14,703 bases of DNA from JANQLU01 sp964434955 (GTDB taxonomy: Bacteria > Planctomycetota > Planctomycetia > Pirellulales > Pirellulaceae), in contig CAYSXI010000139.1 in assembly GCA_964434955.1 (NCBI GenBank), positions 1 through 14,703 on the forward strand. Reading direction: 5' to 3'. The notes below the pieces were generated by a model, which was not told the origin of the DNA, made no database searches, and saw nothing but the letters and a program-made list of their open reading frames with translations. Positions within the stretch are counted from its first letter, which is position 1. Each line of letters starts with the position of its first letter. Both the position numbers and the translations under genes were made by a program. This document shows, piece by piece, positions 1-7,542 of this stretch.

Positions 1-1457
1 CCCCAGATCCCGCGGAGCATGCCGGGCCAAGGTTCAGCGATGCAAAGCATTCCGCCATGGTTTGGCTCGGTAACCTGTAACCCCTCGCCATCAATAATGG
101 CGGGAACGATCCCCGGAATCGGTTTGGTGCAGGACCCCGGTTTCGTGGGCGTTGCTCCAGGTAGCGGTGACATCATGATTCCGCCGGTCTCGGTTTGCCA
201 CCAGGTGTCGACGATCGGGCAACTCGAAGCCCCGATTTTTTCGTGGTACCAAATCCAGGCTTCCGGATTGATCCCCTCTCCGACGGTTCCCAAAAGGCGA
301 AGACTACTCAAGTCATGTTTCTCGACATGGTGGTCTCCCCATTTGATGAATGCTCGAATCGCTGTCGGTGCCGTGTACAGAATGGTGACTTTGTGTTTGG
401 CGATCAATTCCCAAAAGCGATCTTCTTGCGGATGATTGGGTGCGCCTTCATACATCATTACCGTGGCGCCGTTGGACAGCGGACCGTACACGATGTAGCT
501 GTGCCCGGTAATCCAGCCGCAATCGGCCGTGCACCAGTAGATGTCATCTTCGCGATAGTCGAAAACCCATTGGAAGGTTTTCTTGACCCACAGGTTGTAT
601 CCGGCTGTGGTATGTCGAATTCCCTTCGGCTTTCCTGTTGAGCCACTGGTATACAGAATAAACAGCGTGGTCTCGCTATCGAGCGGAGTTGCCGGACAAT
701 CCTCGGATGCTTCATCCATCAAGTCATGCCACCAATGGTCTCGCCCATCTTTCATCGGCGGGTCGTTCTTGGTTCGCTGCAGAACGACGCAGTGTTCAAC
801 CGTCGGCGACTTCTTGAGTGCCTCGTCCACGGTTTCTTTCAGGGCAAGGATCTTTCCACGGCGCCACAATCCGTCCGCGGTCAGTTGGACCTTGGCACTG
901 GCATCGTTGTTCCTCTCCGCAATCGCTTCCGCGGAAAACCCGGCAAAAATAACACTGTGAATGGCGCCGATGCGCGCGCATGCCAGCATGGCGATCGCCA
1001 ACTCCGGTGTCATCGGCATATAAATGGAAACGACGTCACCTTTTGAAACGCCCAAAGATTTAAGGGCATTTGCAAACTTGCAAACCTCGGAATGAAGTTC
1101 GCGGTAGGTGAGTGTTCGGTTGTCGCCCGGTTCACCCTCCCAGATGATGGCATTCCGATCGCCGAGTCCGGCTTCGATTTGCGCATCGAGACAGTTGTAA
1201 GCAACGTTGGTTTCGCCGCCGCCAAACCAAGTGGCAACGTTGTTCTGCTGTTCAAAAATCGTTTCGAAAGGTTTGAACCAATGAAGTTCACTCTTGGCCA
1301 AATCCGACCAGAAACCGTCGCGATCATTTTTCGCCGCGTCGTAAAGTTCCTGGTACGCTTCCATCGATCCCACGATCGAATTGGCTGAAAACTCTGCACT
1401 CGGGGGGAACTGCCGTTCCTCGTGCATCACATTATCAATTTGTGATGACTCTGACAT
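1..1457 (-). CDS. acs: Acetyl-CoA synthetase (AMP-forming), 3' end cut by window edge
   Basis: This enzyme activates acetate to acetyl-CoA through acetyl-AMP in the cytoplasm. About 485 N-terminal residues are visible out of the roughly 650 usual for Acs, so the C-terminal lid domain with its acylatable lysine lies outside the window. The reading frame is open and intact. Visible family marks are the adenylate-forming P-loop motif YTSGSTGKPKG at about residues 269-279, the WCTADCGWITGHSY segment after it, and DTWWQTETGG at about 417-426. The second Trp of that last motif is the residue known to limit the acyl pocket to acetate. The ATG at 1455-1457 is preceded by AAAGGA at 1465-1470, seven bases away, a good ribosome binding site. 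The gene starts 20 bases after the stop of the dipeptidase gene on the same strand, so the two are probably co-transcribed. Propionyl-CoA synthetase is a less likely alternative. Confidence 0.95.
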   Translation of the reverse strand, partial: MSESSQIDNVMHEERQFPPSAEFSANSIVGSMEAYQELYDAAKNDRDGFWSDLAKSELHWFKPFETIFEQQNNVATWFGGGETNVAYNCLDAQIEAGLGDRNAIIWEGEPGDNRTLTYRELHSEVCKFANALKSLGVSKGDVVSIYMPMTPELAIAMLACARIGAIHSVIFAGFSAEAIAERNNDASAKVQLTADGLWRRGKILALKETVDEALKKSPTVEHCVVLQRTKNDPPMKDGRDHWWHDLMDEASEDCPATPLDSETTLFILYTSGSTGKPKGIRHTTAGYNLWVKKTFQWVFDYREDDIYWCTADCGWITGHSYIVYGPLSNGATVMMYEGAPNHPQEDRFWELIAKHKVTILYTAPTAIRAFIKWGDHHVEKHDLSSLRLLGTVGEGINPEAWIWYHEKIGASSCPIVDTWWQTETGGIMMSPLPGATPTKPGSCTKPIPGIVPAIIDGEGLQVTEPNHGGMLCIAEPWPGMLRGIW

Positions 1458-1477
1458 CGATTCGTCCTTTGCTTTTC

Positions 1478-3826
1478 TTATTTGATTTCCACCTTCGCGG
1501 GATTGACGAAATCGCGACTGATTCGATCAATCTCCTCCACCGACATTTCACCTTCCTGGATCCAAAATCGGTAGCGTACCTGAAGCGGTTTTTGTTTGGT
1601 CAATTCAAAAACAAAATAGGATCCAAAACGCCCGTAGTCGCGCTCGCTGAAACGCGCAGGTTTGGGGTTGTCGGGGTGATCAAGGTAACAGCAAGTGTAG
1701 GTTTTTCCTTCGACCTCAAAACACATCGCATTCCAGGGCAGGTTCACATGTTTCTTGTTGCCCGGCCAGTTGCGGAATTTTTTCGGTTCACCTTTACCGT
1801 CGGGGCGAATGTAAAAAGTTTTGGCCTTCGTTTTGTCGGGAACATGCTGTGTCGCGCGAAATTGAACACCGGCATGCTGGGGATCGCCGTCCAACTTGAT
1901 GGGAACTTCGACCATGGAATTCAACGTTGACTCGAAATCAATCACGCGACGCTTCATCACCCGATAGGTTCGCAACGTCCGCTCTTCCAGAGCAAATCGG
2001 TTGTCGTCCCGCCCATTCCAGGAAATGAAACTCGTATTCTGAGCGACCGCCAAGCCGCTTGAAAATGAGGATTGTCGCGGGGAAGGCGAATCGAGCGATT
2101 CGAGGTGGACCAACGATTCACCCTTGTTGCAATGCCAGACGTCCGCTTGCTGGTCACCGTACTTGATTCGATTGAACCCGAAGAAGATTCCGCGATGGTG
2201 GGGGAACAATCCTCCGGGACCTTTGGTCAACAACGTCGAACCGTCCGGGGAGTAAACATGGTGGTAGACCTTGTAAGTTTTCTGACGCGATTCCTTGCTT
2301 GAATTATCCACTTTTTCAAACATGTACTTGATCGCCGGAACGCCGGCAAAACTGGCTTCGGCCGATTTTGCCCCATCGATCTGCCAATCAAACCCCTTGG
2401 TGATCGTGTTCTTCAGCACCGTCAAGTCATATTCGCGACTCTGGCCCTTGCCTAGCTTGTCGATTACAAAATCCAAATACAGCGAGCCTTTGTCCTTGGC
2501 ATTGGTCACCGTCGCATGGAGGTTGTTCTTGATGTCGGAAGCAACGAGGACGTAGTTTCCAGGTTTGATCGCTTGATCAAAGGTACCCGCCTTCAACATA
2601 ACTCGTGTTGGCGAATCGAAACGGTCAACGTCTCCCGCGGATACCTTCAACTTCAAAAGTGATTTTTCTGCGACCTCGGTCTTTTCGCTTGCCTGCATTG
2701 CTTTTGCAACTTTTTCCGATTCTCGAAGAACCCGAAGAACGTTACCGCCCAAAATCTTGTGGATCTGTTCCTTGTTGTATCCCCGGTCCAGCAAGAGCTG
2801 GGTGATCCGTGGGTAAGTCGAAACATCTTCCAACCCGACGGGCAAGCTGCGAACGCCATCGTAGTCGGAGCCGATTCCCACATGGTCAATTCCCGCAACC
2901 TTGATGACGTGTTCAATGTGATCAACGACATCGTGGACCGTGCCGCGAGCACGGCGGTCCTTTTTCAACTGTTCCGTTGGTGCAATGTACCCGGACATAA
3001 AATTGATCATGACCACGCCACCATTTTCCTTGGTCAGCTTCAAGACATCGTCGGGAACATTTCGTTTGTGGTCACAAATGGCACGAGCGGACGAATGCGA
3101 AAAGATCACCGGCGCTTTCGTGATCTTCAATGCGTCCTTCATTGTCTTGTCGCTAACATGCGAGAGGTCAATCAGGATTCCAACTCGGTTCATCTCCTTG
3201 ACGACTTCTTTGCCAAAGGGCGAAAGCCCGTTGTTGATTTCTTTGTCGGTTGCGCTGTCAGCCCAGGCCAATGTCTTTGAATGCGTCAACGTCATGTAGC
3301 GAACACCCAGGTCGTGAAACTTTTTCAGAACGCTGAGCGAACCCTGGATACTATGTCCCCCTTCGACACCCATCATTGATGCAATCTTGCCTTCCGATAT
3401 CGCCTTCTCGACTTCGTCAGCCGTTCGAGTGATTGCAAAATCATCCGGGTACCGTTTGACCATCTTGTGAACCAATTCGATCTGCTCGAGTGTTTGCAGC
3501 AGAGAATTGCCCGATGCAGCGGAGCCCGCAGGAACGTAAACCGACCAGAATTGGGCTTTCAGGCCCCCTTTTTTCAATCGGGGGATGTCGGTGTGGAAAC
3601 GAGTCGGCTGCGAAATATCGACATTGTCAAAGCTCGAGTCGGCTGCCCGACGCATCGTCCAGGGCAGGTCGTTGTGTCCGTCAAACAACATCCCGGACCC
3701 ATGAATCTCCTGGGCTTCCTTGGTGACTTTGACGTCGACCTGCTGACCGGCCGCCGGAATCGAAAGGCCGAATGCGACCAGAATGATCGCGTATGCAATA
3801 GGAGCCGCGAAGTGTTGTTTGCTCAT
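1478..3826 (-). CDS. Secreted M19 (renal-type) dipeptidase fused to a DUF6807 ('PmoA'-named) domain
   Basis: The protein has 782 residues if started at the ATG at 3824-3826. An in-frame ATG 25 codons upstream (3901) would bury the signal peptide, so the inner start is preferred. Residues 1-28 form a signal peptide, with a likely cut after PAAG. Residues about 45-380 are an M19 metallodipeptidase with all the zinc-site signatures: HND (H51, D53), EGGH (E155), DLSHVS (H223), FSHSS (H244) and GSDYDG (D321). The spacings match human dipeptidase 1. M19 enzymes hydrolyse dipeptides, including those with C-terminal D-residues. Residues about 395-780 match DUF6807 (Pfam PF14100), including the GPGGLFPHHRG motif at 536-546 and a ...ADVWHC segment. 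That Pfam family carries the name 'methane oxygenase PmoA', but nothing here suggests methane oxidation. Its own function is unknown to me. The product is presumably exported. acs follows after 20 bases. Confidence 0.92.
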   Translation of the reverse strand: MSKQHFAAPIAYAIILVAFGLSIPAAGQQVDVKVTKEAQEIHGSGMLFDGHNDLPWTMRRAADSSFDNVDISQPTRFHTDIPRLKKGGLKAQFWSVYVPAGSAASGNSLLQTLEQIELVHKMVKRYPDDFAITRTADEVEKAISEGKIASMMGVEGGHSIQGSLSVLKKFHDLGVRYMTLTHSKTLAWADSATDKEINNGLSPFGKEVVKEMNRVGILIDLSHVSDKTMKDALKITKAPVIFSHSSARAICDHKRNVPDDVLKLTKENGGVVMINFMSGYIAPTEQLKKDRRARGTVHDVVDHIEHVIKVAGIDHVGIGSDYDGVRSLPVGLEDVSTYPRITQLLLDRGYNKEQIHKILGGNVLRVLRESEKVAKAMQASEKTEVAEKSLLKLKVSAGDVDRFDSPTRVMLKAGTFDQAIKPGNYVLVASDIKNNLHATVTNAKDKGSLYLDFVIDKLGKGQSREYDLTVLKNTITKGFDWQIDGAKSAEASFAGVPAIKYMFEKVDNSSKESRQKTYKVYHHVYSPDGSTLLTKGPGGLFPHHRGIFFGFNRIKYGDQQADVWHCNKGESLVHLESLDSPSPRQSSFSSGLAVAQNTSFISWNGRDDNRFALEERTLRTYRVMKRRVIDFESTLNSMVEVPIKLDGDPQHAGVQFRATQHVPDKTKAKTFYIRPDGKGEPKKFRNWPGNKKHVNLPWNAMCFEVEGKTYTCCYLDHPDNPKPARFSERDYGRFGSYFVFELTKQKPLQVRYRFWIQEGEMSVEEIDRISRDFVNPAKVEIK

Positions 3827-3832
3827 CAATCT

Positions 3833-3848
3833 TGTCTCACGTGAAAGT
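3833..3848. promoter_or_regulatory. Candidate parS-like site, overlapping the dipeptidase leader
   Basis: The 16 bases TGTCTCACGTGAAAGT match the Bacillus-type chromosomal parS sequence TGTTTCACGTGAAACA at 13 of 16 positions, including the whole CACGTGAAA core and the central TCACGTGA palindrome. The site lies in a 99-base intergenic gap, seven bases upstream of the dipeptidase start codon. A second TCACGTGA copy sits 61 bases away. A ParB gene is present about 10 kb to the right in this window, within the usual distance between parB and parS. It could equally be the operator of a local regulator. Confidence 0.4.
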
Positions 3849-3896
3849 CCAAAGAACGTGATCGATTGTAAAGCGAACCTGCACGCGATGCGAGTC

Positions 3897-3906
3897 GTCA
3901 CGTGAC
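3897..3906. promoter_or_regulatory. 10-base palindrome GTCACGTGAC, second TCACGTGA copy
   Basis: This perfect palindrome shares the TCACGTGA octamer with the parS-like site, centre-to-centre distance 61 bases (about six helical turns). It matches parS poorly outside the octamer (9 of 16). The pair could be two half-occupied sites for one dimeric DNA-binding protein controlling the dipeptidase-acs transcript. No regulator gene lies next to it. Confidence 0.3.
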
Positions 3907-3925
3907 AGGCAATTGACGCTGAAGG

Positions 3926-4363
3926 TTATTTTGCAAACAGCTGGCTCGGATCCTTGAAGGCCTTGAATTCCAAGGCATTCCCGGACGGATCCAGGAAGAA
4001 CATCGTCGCTTGTTCGCCCACCTCCCCCTCGAATCGAACGTAGGGTTCGATGACAAATTGGACGTTTTCGTTTTCTAATCTTGCGGCCAACTGTTGCCAC
4101 GCGTCCCAATCCAAAACAACGCCAAAGTGCGGTACCGGAACATCGTGTCCGTCGACCGAGTTCGAATGGTTCTCGTCACCTCCGGGCGCATTTCTTTCTT
4201 TGCTCGGGTCGATGTGCGCGACGATCTGGTGGCCGTAAAGATCGAAATCGACCCAATGGTCACTGCTGCGACCTTCCGGACATCCAAGCAAGCGGCCGTA
4301 AAAATCCCGCGACGTTTCCAAATCGGCAACCGGAAACGCAAGGTGGAAAGGAGGAGTCGTCAT
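3926..4363 (-). CDS. VOC/glyoxalase-fold protein, predicted dioxygenase-like
   Basis: This 145-residue single-module protein belongs to the vicinal oxygen chelate superfamily (glyoxalase I, bleomycin resistance, extradiol dioxygenases). It opens with HLAFPVADLETSRDFYGRLLG, the usual first beta-alpha unit, and ends with the FFLDPSGNALEFK strand pair. Likely metal ligands are H7, H79 (in PHFGVV) and E132 (in LEFK), the standard positions. It most resembles the small uncharacterised dioxygenase-like branch of the superfamily, and the substrate cannot be read from sequence. The ATG at 4361-4363 fits the family N-terminus, and a GGA lies six bases upstream. Gaps to the glycosyltransferase upstream (100 bases) and the dipeptidase downstream (99 bases) are wide enough for it to be a separate transcript. 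Confidence 0.85.
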   Translation of the reverse strand: MTTPPFHLAFPVADLETSRDFYGRLLGCPEGRSSDHWVDFDLYGHQIVAHIDPSKERNAPGGDENHSNSVDGHDVPVPHFGVVLDWDAWQQLAARLENENVQFVIEPYVRFEGEVGEQATMFFLDPSGNALEFKAFKDPSQLFAK

Positions 4364-4463
4364 GGAGCATCCATTGAGAACAGGTTGGGACTGGCTGTTG
4401 CCGATTGTAAAAGGTCGCTAGTGAGCCGAGAAGGAGGCAGCCAGACTTCCGAATTCGCACGCA

Positions 4464-5177
4464 TCAAGATCGAAAGCGGAGGGTCAAGATGTTCCAAGCG
4501 GCTTTCACGGATTCGGCGAACGAAATTTTTGACTGTCCCCGTTCTCGGTCCCGAAATGTAATCGGGACTTCCGCAACCGTTGCGCCTTGTCGGCCCATTC
4601 GGTAAAGCGTTTCTTGGAGATAGCCGTATCCGTTTGCGCGGACTGCGGAGATTGGAAGTTTCCGCAATGCTTCCGTGCGATAAACCCGAAACGCTCCGCT
4701 GTTGTCCTTCGACTTGAGCCATAGCATCCAGCGCGTTTCCAAGTTGATTAGCCAACTCGCGATTCGACGAAACCGGCTCCAACCCTCGATGGCACCGCCT
4801 TGGATATATCGAGATCCAATCACGATGTCCGGAAAATCGGGTTGCTCGATTCGTTCAAAAAGTCTCGGCAGATCTTCGGGGGAATGGCTGAAATCGGCAT
4901 CCATCGTTGCGATCAACGTGTAGTTCTTCTCCAAGCCGAATTGAAATGCCTCTTTGGTCGCTGAGCCCAAGCCGAGCTTTCCTTTGCGAATGATCGAGTG
5001 AAAATCGGAACTCGCGTTTTTTAGAAGCCATTCAGGCGTTCCATCCGGCGAGTTATCGTCCACAATCAGGATCTCTGCCGATGGTACCGATTTCCGCAAG
5101 CGAGCAACCAGGTCAGGAAGATTCTCCAACTCGTTGTAAGTCGCAATGGCGATCAGTTTCGAAGAAGGACTGTCCAA
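4464..5177 (-). CDS. Family 2 glycosyltransferase, polyprenol-phosphate mannose synthase-like
   Basis: The 237-residue protein matches the single-domain dolichol/polyprenol-phosphate mannosyltransferase type of GT2. It transfers a sugar from a nucleotide donor to a lipid phosphate on the cytoplasmic membrane face. Visible motifs are ATYNELENLP near the N-terminus, the VDDNSPDGT nucleotide-binding stretch (about 39-47), the metal-binding D93-A-D95 followed by FSHSPEDL, the GSRYIQGG acceptor-loop signature at 121-128, and RERGQSK (211-217) near the end. There are no C-terminal membrane helices, so it is the short bacterial form. The start is TTG at 5175-5177: upstream in frame a TGA stop occurs four codons away, no early ATG exists, and GAGAG lies just before it. 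Mannose is the family's usual sugar, but glucose is possible. Confidence 0.9.
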   Translation of the reverse strand: MDSPSSKLIAIATYNELENLPDLVARLRKSVPSAEILIVDDNSPDGTPEWLLKNASSDFHSIIRKGKLGLGSATKEAFQFGLEKNYTLIATMDADFSHSPEDLPRLFERIEQPDFPDIVIGSRYIQGGAIEGWSRFRRIASWLINLETRWMLWLKSKDNSGAFRVYRTEALRKLPISAVRANGYGYLQETLYRMGRQGATVAEVPITFRDRERGQSKISFAESVKAAWNILTLRFRS

Positions 5178-5272
5178 GGTTTTCTCTCAATGTTTCAAAA
5201 GCCGGAACCTAATTGGCAGGTAAAGCGGGTGGCGGTACCAGTTTCGGTTGACTTCCGCAAGCGGCATTTATC

Positions 5273-5308
5273 CATTCGCGATCACGAATGAAAATGGTCA
5301 CAGGTGAC
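5273..5308. promoter_or_regulatory. Two small inverted repeats before the MFS gene
   Basis: The 152-base divergent gap between the glycosyltransferase and the transporter holds CATTCG-6-CGAATG (5273-5290) and, seven bases on, GTCAC-AG-GTGAC (5297-5308), ending 21 bases before the transporter start. Short dyads in a divergent promoter region can be operators. The arms are only 6 and 5 bases, so chance is a real alternative. I found a TTGACT at 5248-5253 but no matching -10 box. Confidence 0.2.
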
Positions 5309-5329
5309 AACTACTTATTTTAGTCGAAC

Positions 5330-6622
5330 ATGAACGCATCTGGCGAATCAACATTCGAAGCCAAAGGAAACCGGGGTTCCATCTATGGACCCGTGTTGAT
5401 CCTCGCGTTCGTATCGAATCTTTTTGAAATGATCGGCATCAGCCTGTTGTTTCGCTACTCTGATTTCATCGAGCAAATTGGAGGGACGGAATGGCATTTG
5501 GGATGGGTGGTTGGTTCGGCTTCGGTTGGCGCCATCCTGTTTCGGATTGTTCAAGGCAAGGCAGTGGATTCGCTCGGTCCGGAATTGATCTGGATTCTTT
5601 CGATCCTGGGGCAACTTTTGGCAATCGCCTGGCATTTGACGATTGAGGATGTCAACGGAATGGAGATTTACCTCGCCCGTTTTCTGTTTGCCGCAAGCGT
5701 CGCAGGAAATTTCGGGGCATGGCTGAGCTTTACTTCGTTCCAAGCCCCAAAGGAACGAATTGCCGAGGTGATCGGTGTTGTCGGTTCAAGCGGGTTTCTC
5801 GGGATGGCCATCGGGCCAACGCTGGGCGACATCCTGTTTTCCGAAAACGGATGGAACTGGGATCCGGTCAAAGCCATGCTGGTCGCTTCGTTTATTTCGA
5901 TTTCGATTGGGCTGGTAATCGCGTCGATGGCCTGTTGGCTCGGTAGAAACAAGAGGTTGCAAAACCGAACTCACCCGAATTCAAAAAACCAACCAGGTCA
6001 AAACGGCAGCACCAAAGAAGGCGCGTTCACCGCGATCCGCCGTTTTCATCCGGGGTTTTTGCTTTTCGTGGGAGTCATGATGGGCGTCACGATTGGATTC
6101 CCATCGAATTTTCTCCGGCCCTGGACCAAGTCACTTTTGATTGAAGAGATCAAGGTCTTTTTCATTGTGTACAACGTCGTTGCCTTTTCCAGCCGAATCA
6201 TGTTTCGTCGCGCGCCACAAAGCCTCGGGCTCGAGCGGACAATCCTTTTGGCTCTTGGCTTCATGATTGCCAGTTTCCTGCTTTACTTGGTGGTTGAGCA
6301 GGTTGGGGGGATGCTGTGGTTACCCGCCATCGCGGCGGGGCTTGCCCACTCGTTCCTATTTCCATCGGTCATCACCGCCTGTTCCAACGCTTTTCCCAAT
6401 CGCCACCGTGGGCTGGCCATGAATATGATTCTTGGGATGTATGATTTGGGTGTCCTGCTTGGAATGCCCGCGATTGGATTCATTGTGACGGAAAGTCCCG
6501 CCCTGGGTTGGAAGGCTTATCCGACGACGTTTCTTGCCATTGCCGTTTTGATTGGGGTGGTCGCCTTGGCCTTTGCTCGTCTTGGGATTAGAAACCGCAA
6601 CGACGAAGAGGATTTGACCTGA
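5330..6622 (+). CDS. Major facilitator superfamily transporter
   Basis: The 430-residue protein is mostly hydrophobic helices, consistent with the 12-helix MFS fold. It has a hydrophilic loop between the two six-helix halves at about residues 205-240 (rich in N, K, R and Q). A degenerate MFS motif A (GKAVDSLGPE, residues 76-85) follows the second helix. A short polar N-terminus (residues 1-18) precedes helix 1. The substrate cannot be assigned. Residues such as F32-E33-M34 in helix 1 and the GNFGAWLSF stretch in the first half are distinctive but do not point to a known subfamily. No clear Shine-Dalgarno precedes the ATG at 5330-5332. The gene is divergent from the glycosyltransferase, and the alpha/beta hydrolase gene follows 62 bases later on the same strand. 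Confidence 0.88.
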   Translation: MNASGESTFEAKGNRGSIYGPVLILAFVSNLFEMIGISLLFRYSDFIEQIGGTEWHLGWVVGSASVGAILFRIVQGKAVDSLGPELIWILSILGQLLAIAWHLTIEDVNGMEIYLARFLFAASVAGNFGAWLSFTSFQAPKERIAEVIGVVGSSGFLGMAIGPTLGDILFSENGWNWDPVKAMLVASFISISIGLVIASMACWLGRNKRLQNRTHPNSKNQPGQNGSTKEGAFTAIRRFHPGFLLFVGVMMGVTIGFPSNFLRPWTKSLLIEEIKVFFIVYNVVAFSSRIMFRRAPQSLGLERTILLALGFMIASFLLYLVVEQVGGMLWLPAIAAGLAHSFLFPSVITACSNAFPNRHRGLAMNMILGMYDLGVLLGMPAIGFIVTESPALGWKAYPTTFLAIAVLIGVVALAFARLGIRNRNDEEDLT

Positions 6623-6684
6623 GCCATGGGTGCTGAAAAAATGATCGAACAACTCGACAGGACGAAGAGAGATCTCGAACCCTT

Positions 6685-7542
6685 ATGGAAACCGAAACGA
6701 AAAAGAAAAAGCGGCGACCGATTTGGCAAAGGATTCTATTGATGATTACGGTTTGTTACGTCGGAATATGCGTCATCATGATGCTGCTTGAAAACTTCCT
6801 TTTGTTTCCTGCGCCCCGTGTTGATCGTGGCGATTGGAGTCCTGAGTTTGCGCACGAGGAATTCGAATTTACGTCTTCCGATGGCACAGAATTGCATGCT
6901 TGGATCCTTCCGAAAAAAGATGCGAAGCGATACATCGTTTATTTCCATGGAAACGGAGCACACGTTGCCTTCACGGGAAAAAAACTGAATCGATTAAGAA
7001 CGCACTTTGATGCGACCGTGATGGGCTTTGACTATCGTGGCTACGGAAAAAGCAAAGGAGCCGCACACGAACGTGGGATCTTGCTGGATGGGGTCGCCGC
7101 ATTGGACGCTTTTGTGAAAGAGCAGGGGATTGAAACGAAAGACGTCATCCTGGTTGGCCGATCTCTGGGCGGTTCCGTTGCAACGCATGTGGCCAGCCAA
7201 AGGCAGGTCAAGGCTTTGGTTATTGACTCTTCATTTGATTCCTTGATGTCTGTTGCCTGGGGACACTATCCCTGGCTTCCGGTTCCAATGTTGATGCGAA
7301 ATCGAATGAACACATGGAAGTGGGCCGAGGAGGTCGAGGAGCCCGTCATTCAGTTTCACGGCGACGAAGATCGCACCGTGCCATACAAACACGGGAAAAA
7401 GCTACATCAGGCAATCGCTTCGAAAAACAAGAAGTTCGTCAAAATCGAGGGCGGTCGGCACAACGAATCCACTCGACTCGTTTTCTACGATGAGACGCTG
7501 GTGTTTATTGAGGGATTGGCGGACGAGAAGGCCGCTCGGTAG
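6685..7542 (+). CDS. Membrane-anchored alpha/beta hydrolase (BEM46-like)
   Basis: The 285-residue protein starts with a very basic stretch (KKKKRR, 6-11), then one membrane helix at about 17-36, then an alpha/beta hydrolase domain. This gives an N-in signal-anchor topology with the enzyme domain outside the cytoplasm. The catalytic triad is visible: S160 in GRSLGG, D229 in HGDEDRTVP and H259 in GGRHNE. The oxyanion region is YFHGNGAH (86-93), and GFDYRGYGKS follows. This layout matches the bacterial BEM46/ABHD13-like serine hydrolases, probably esterases or thioesterases with unknown substrates. It lies 62 bases after the MFS gene and may share its transcript. Its last 58 bases overlap the end of the converging epimerase gene. 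Confidence 0.9.
   Translation: METETKKKKRRPIWQRILLMITVCYVGICVIMMLLENFLLFPAPRVDRGDWSPEFAHEEFEFTSSDGTELHAWILPKKDAKRYIVYFHGNGAHVAFTGKKLNRLRTHFDATVMGFDYRGYGKSKGAAHERGILLDGVAALDAFVKEQGIETKDVILVGRSLGGSVATHVASQRQVKALVIDSSFDSLMSVAWGHYPWLPVPMLMRNRMNTWKWAEEVEEPVIQFHGDEDRTVPYKHGKKLHQAIASKNKKFVKIEGGRHNESTRLVFYDETLVFIEGLADEKAAR

Noticed and set aside
19..1388. Plus-strand open frames across the acs region
   Set aside because: The minus strand is an uninterrupted acetyl-CoA synthetase frame with all core motifs. The plus-strand translations look like shadows.
1478..2640. Reading the DUF6807 half as a particulate methane monooxygenase subunit
   Set aside because: The Pfam label contains 'PmoA', but the sequence has no membrane helices like PmoA, and the protein is secreted and fused to a peptidase.
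1442..3280. Long plus-strand open frames antisense to the dipeptidase gene (for example 1442-1930 and 2759-3280)
   Set aside because: They mirror a well-supported minus-strand gene with conserved catalytic motifs, and their translations show no recognisable domains.
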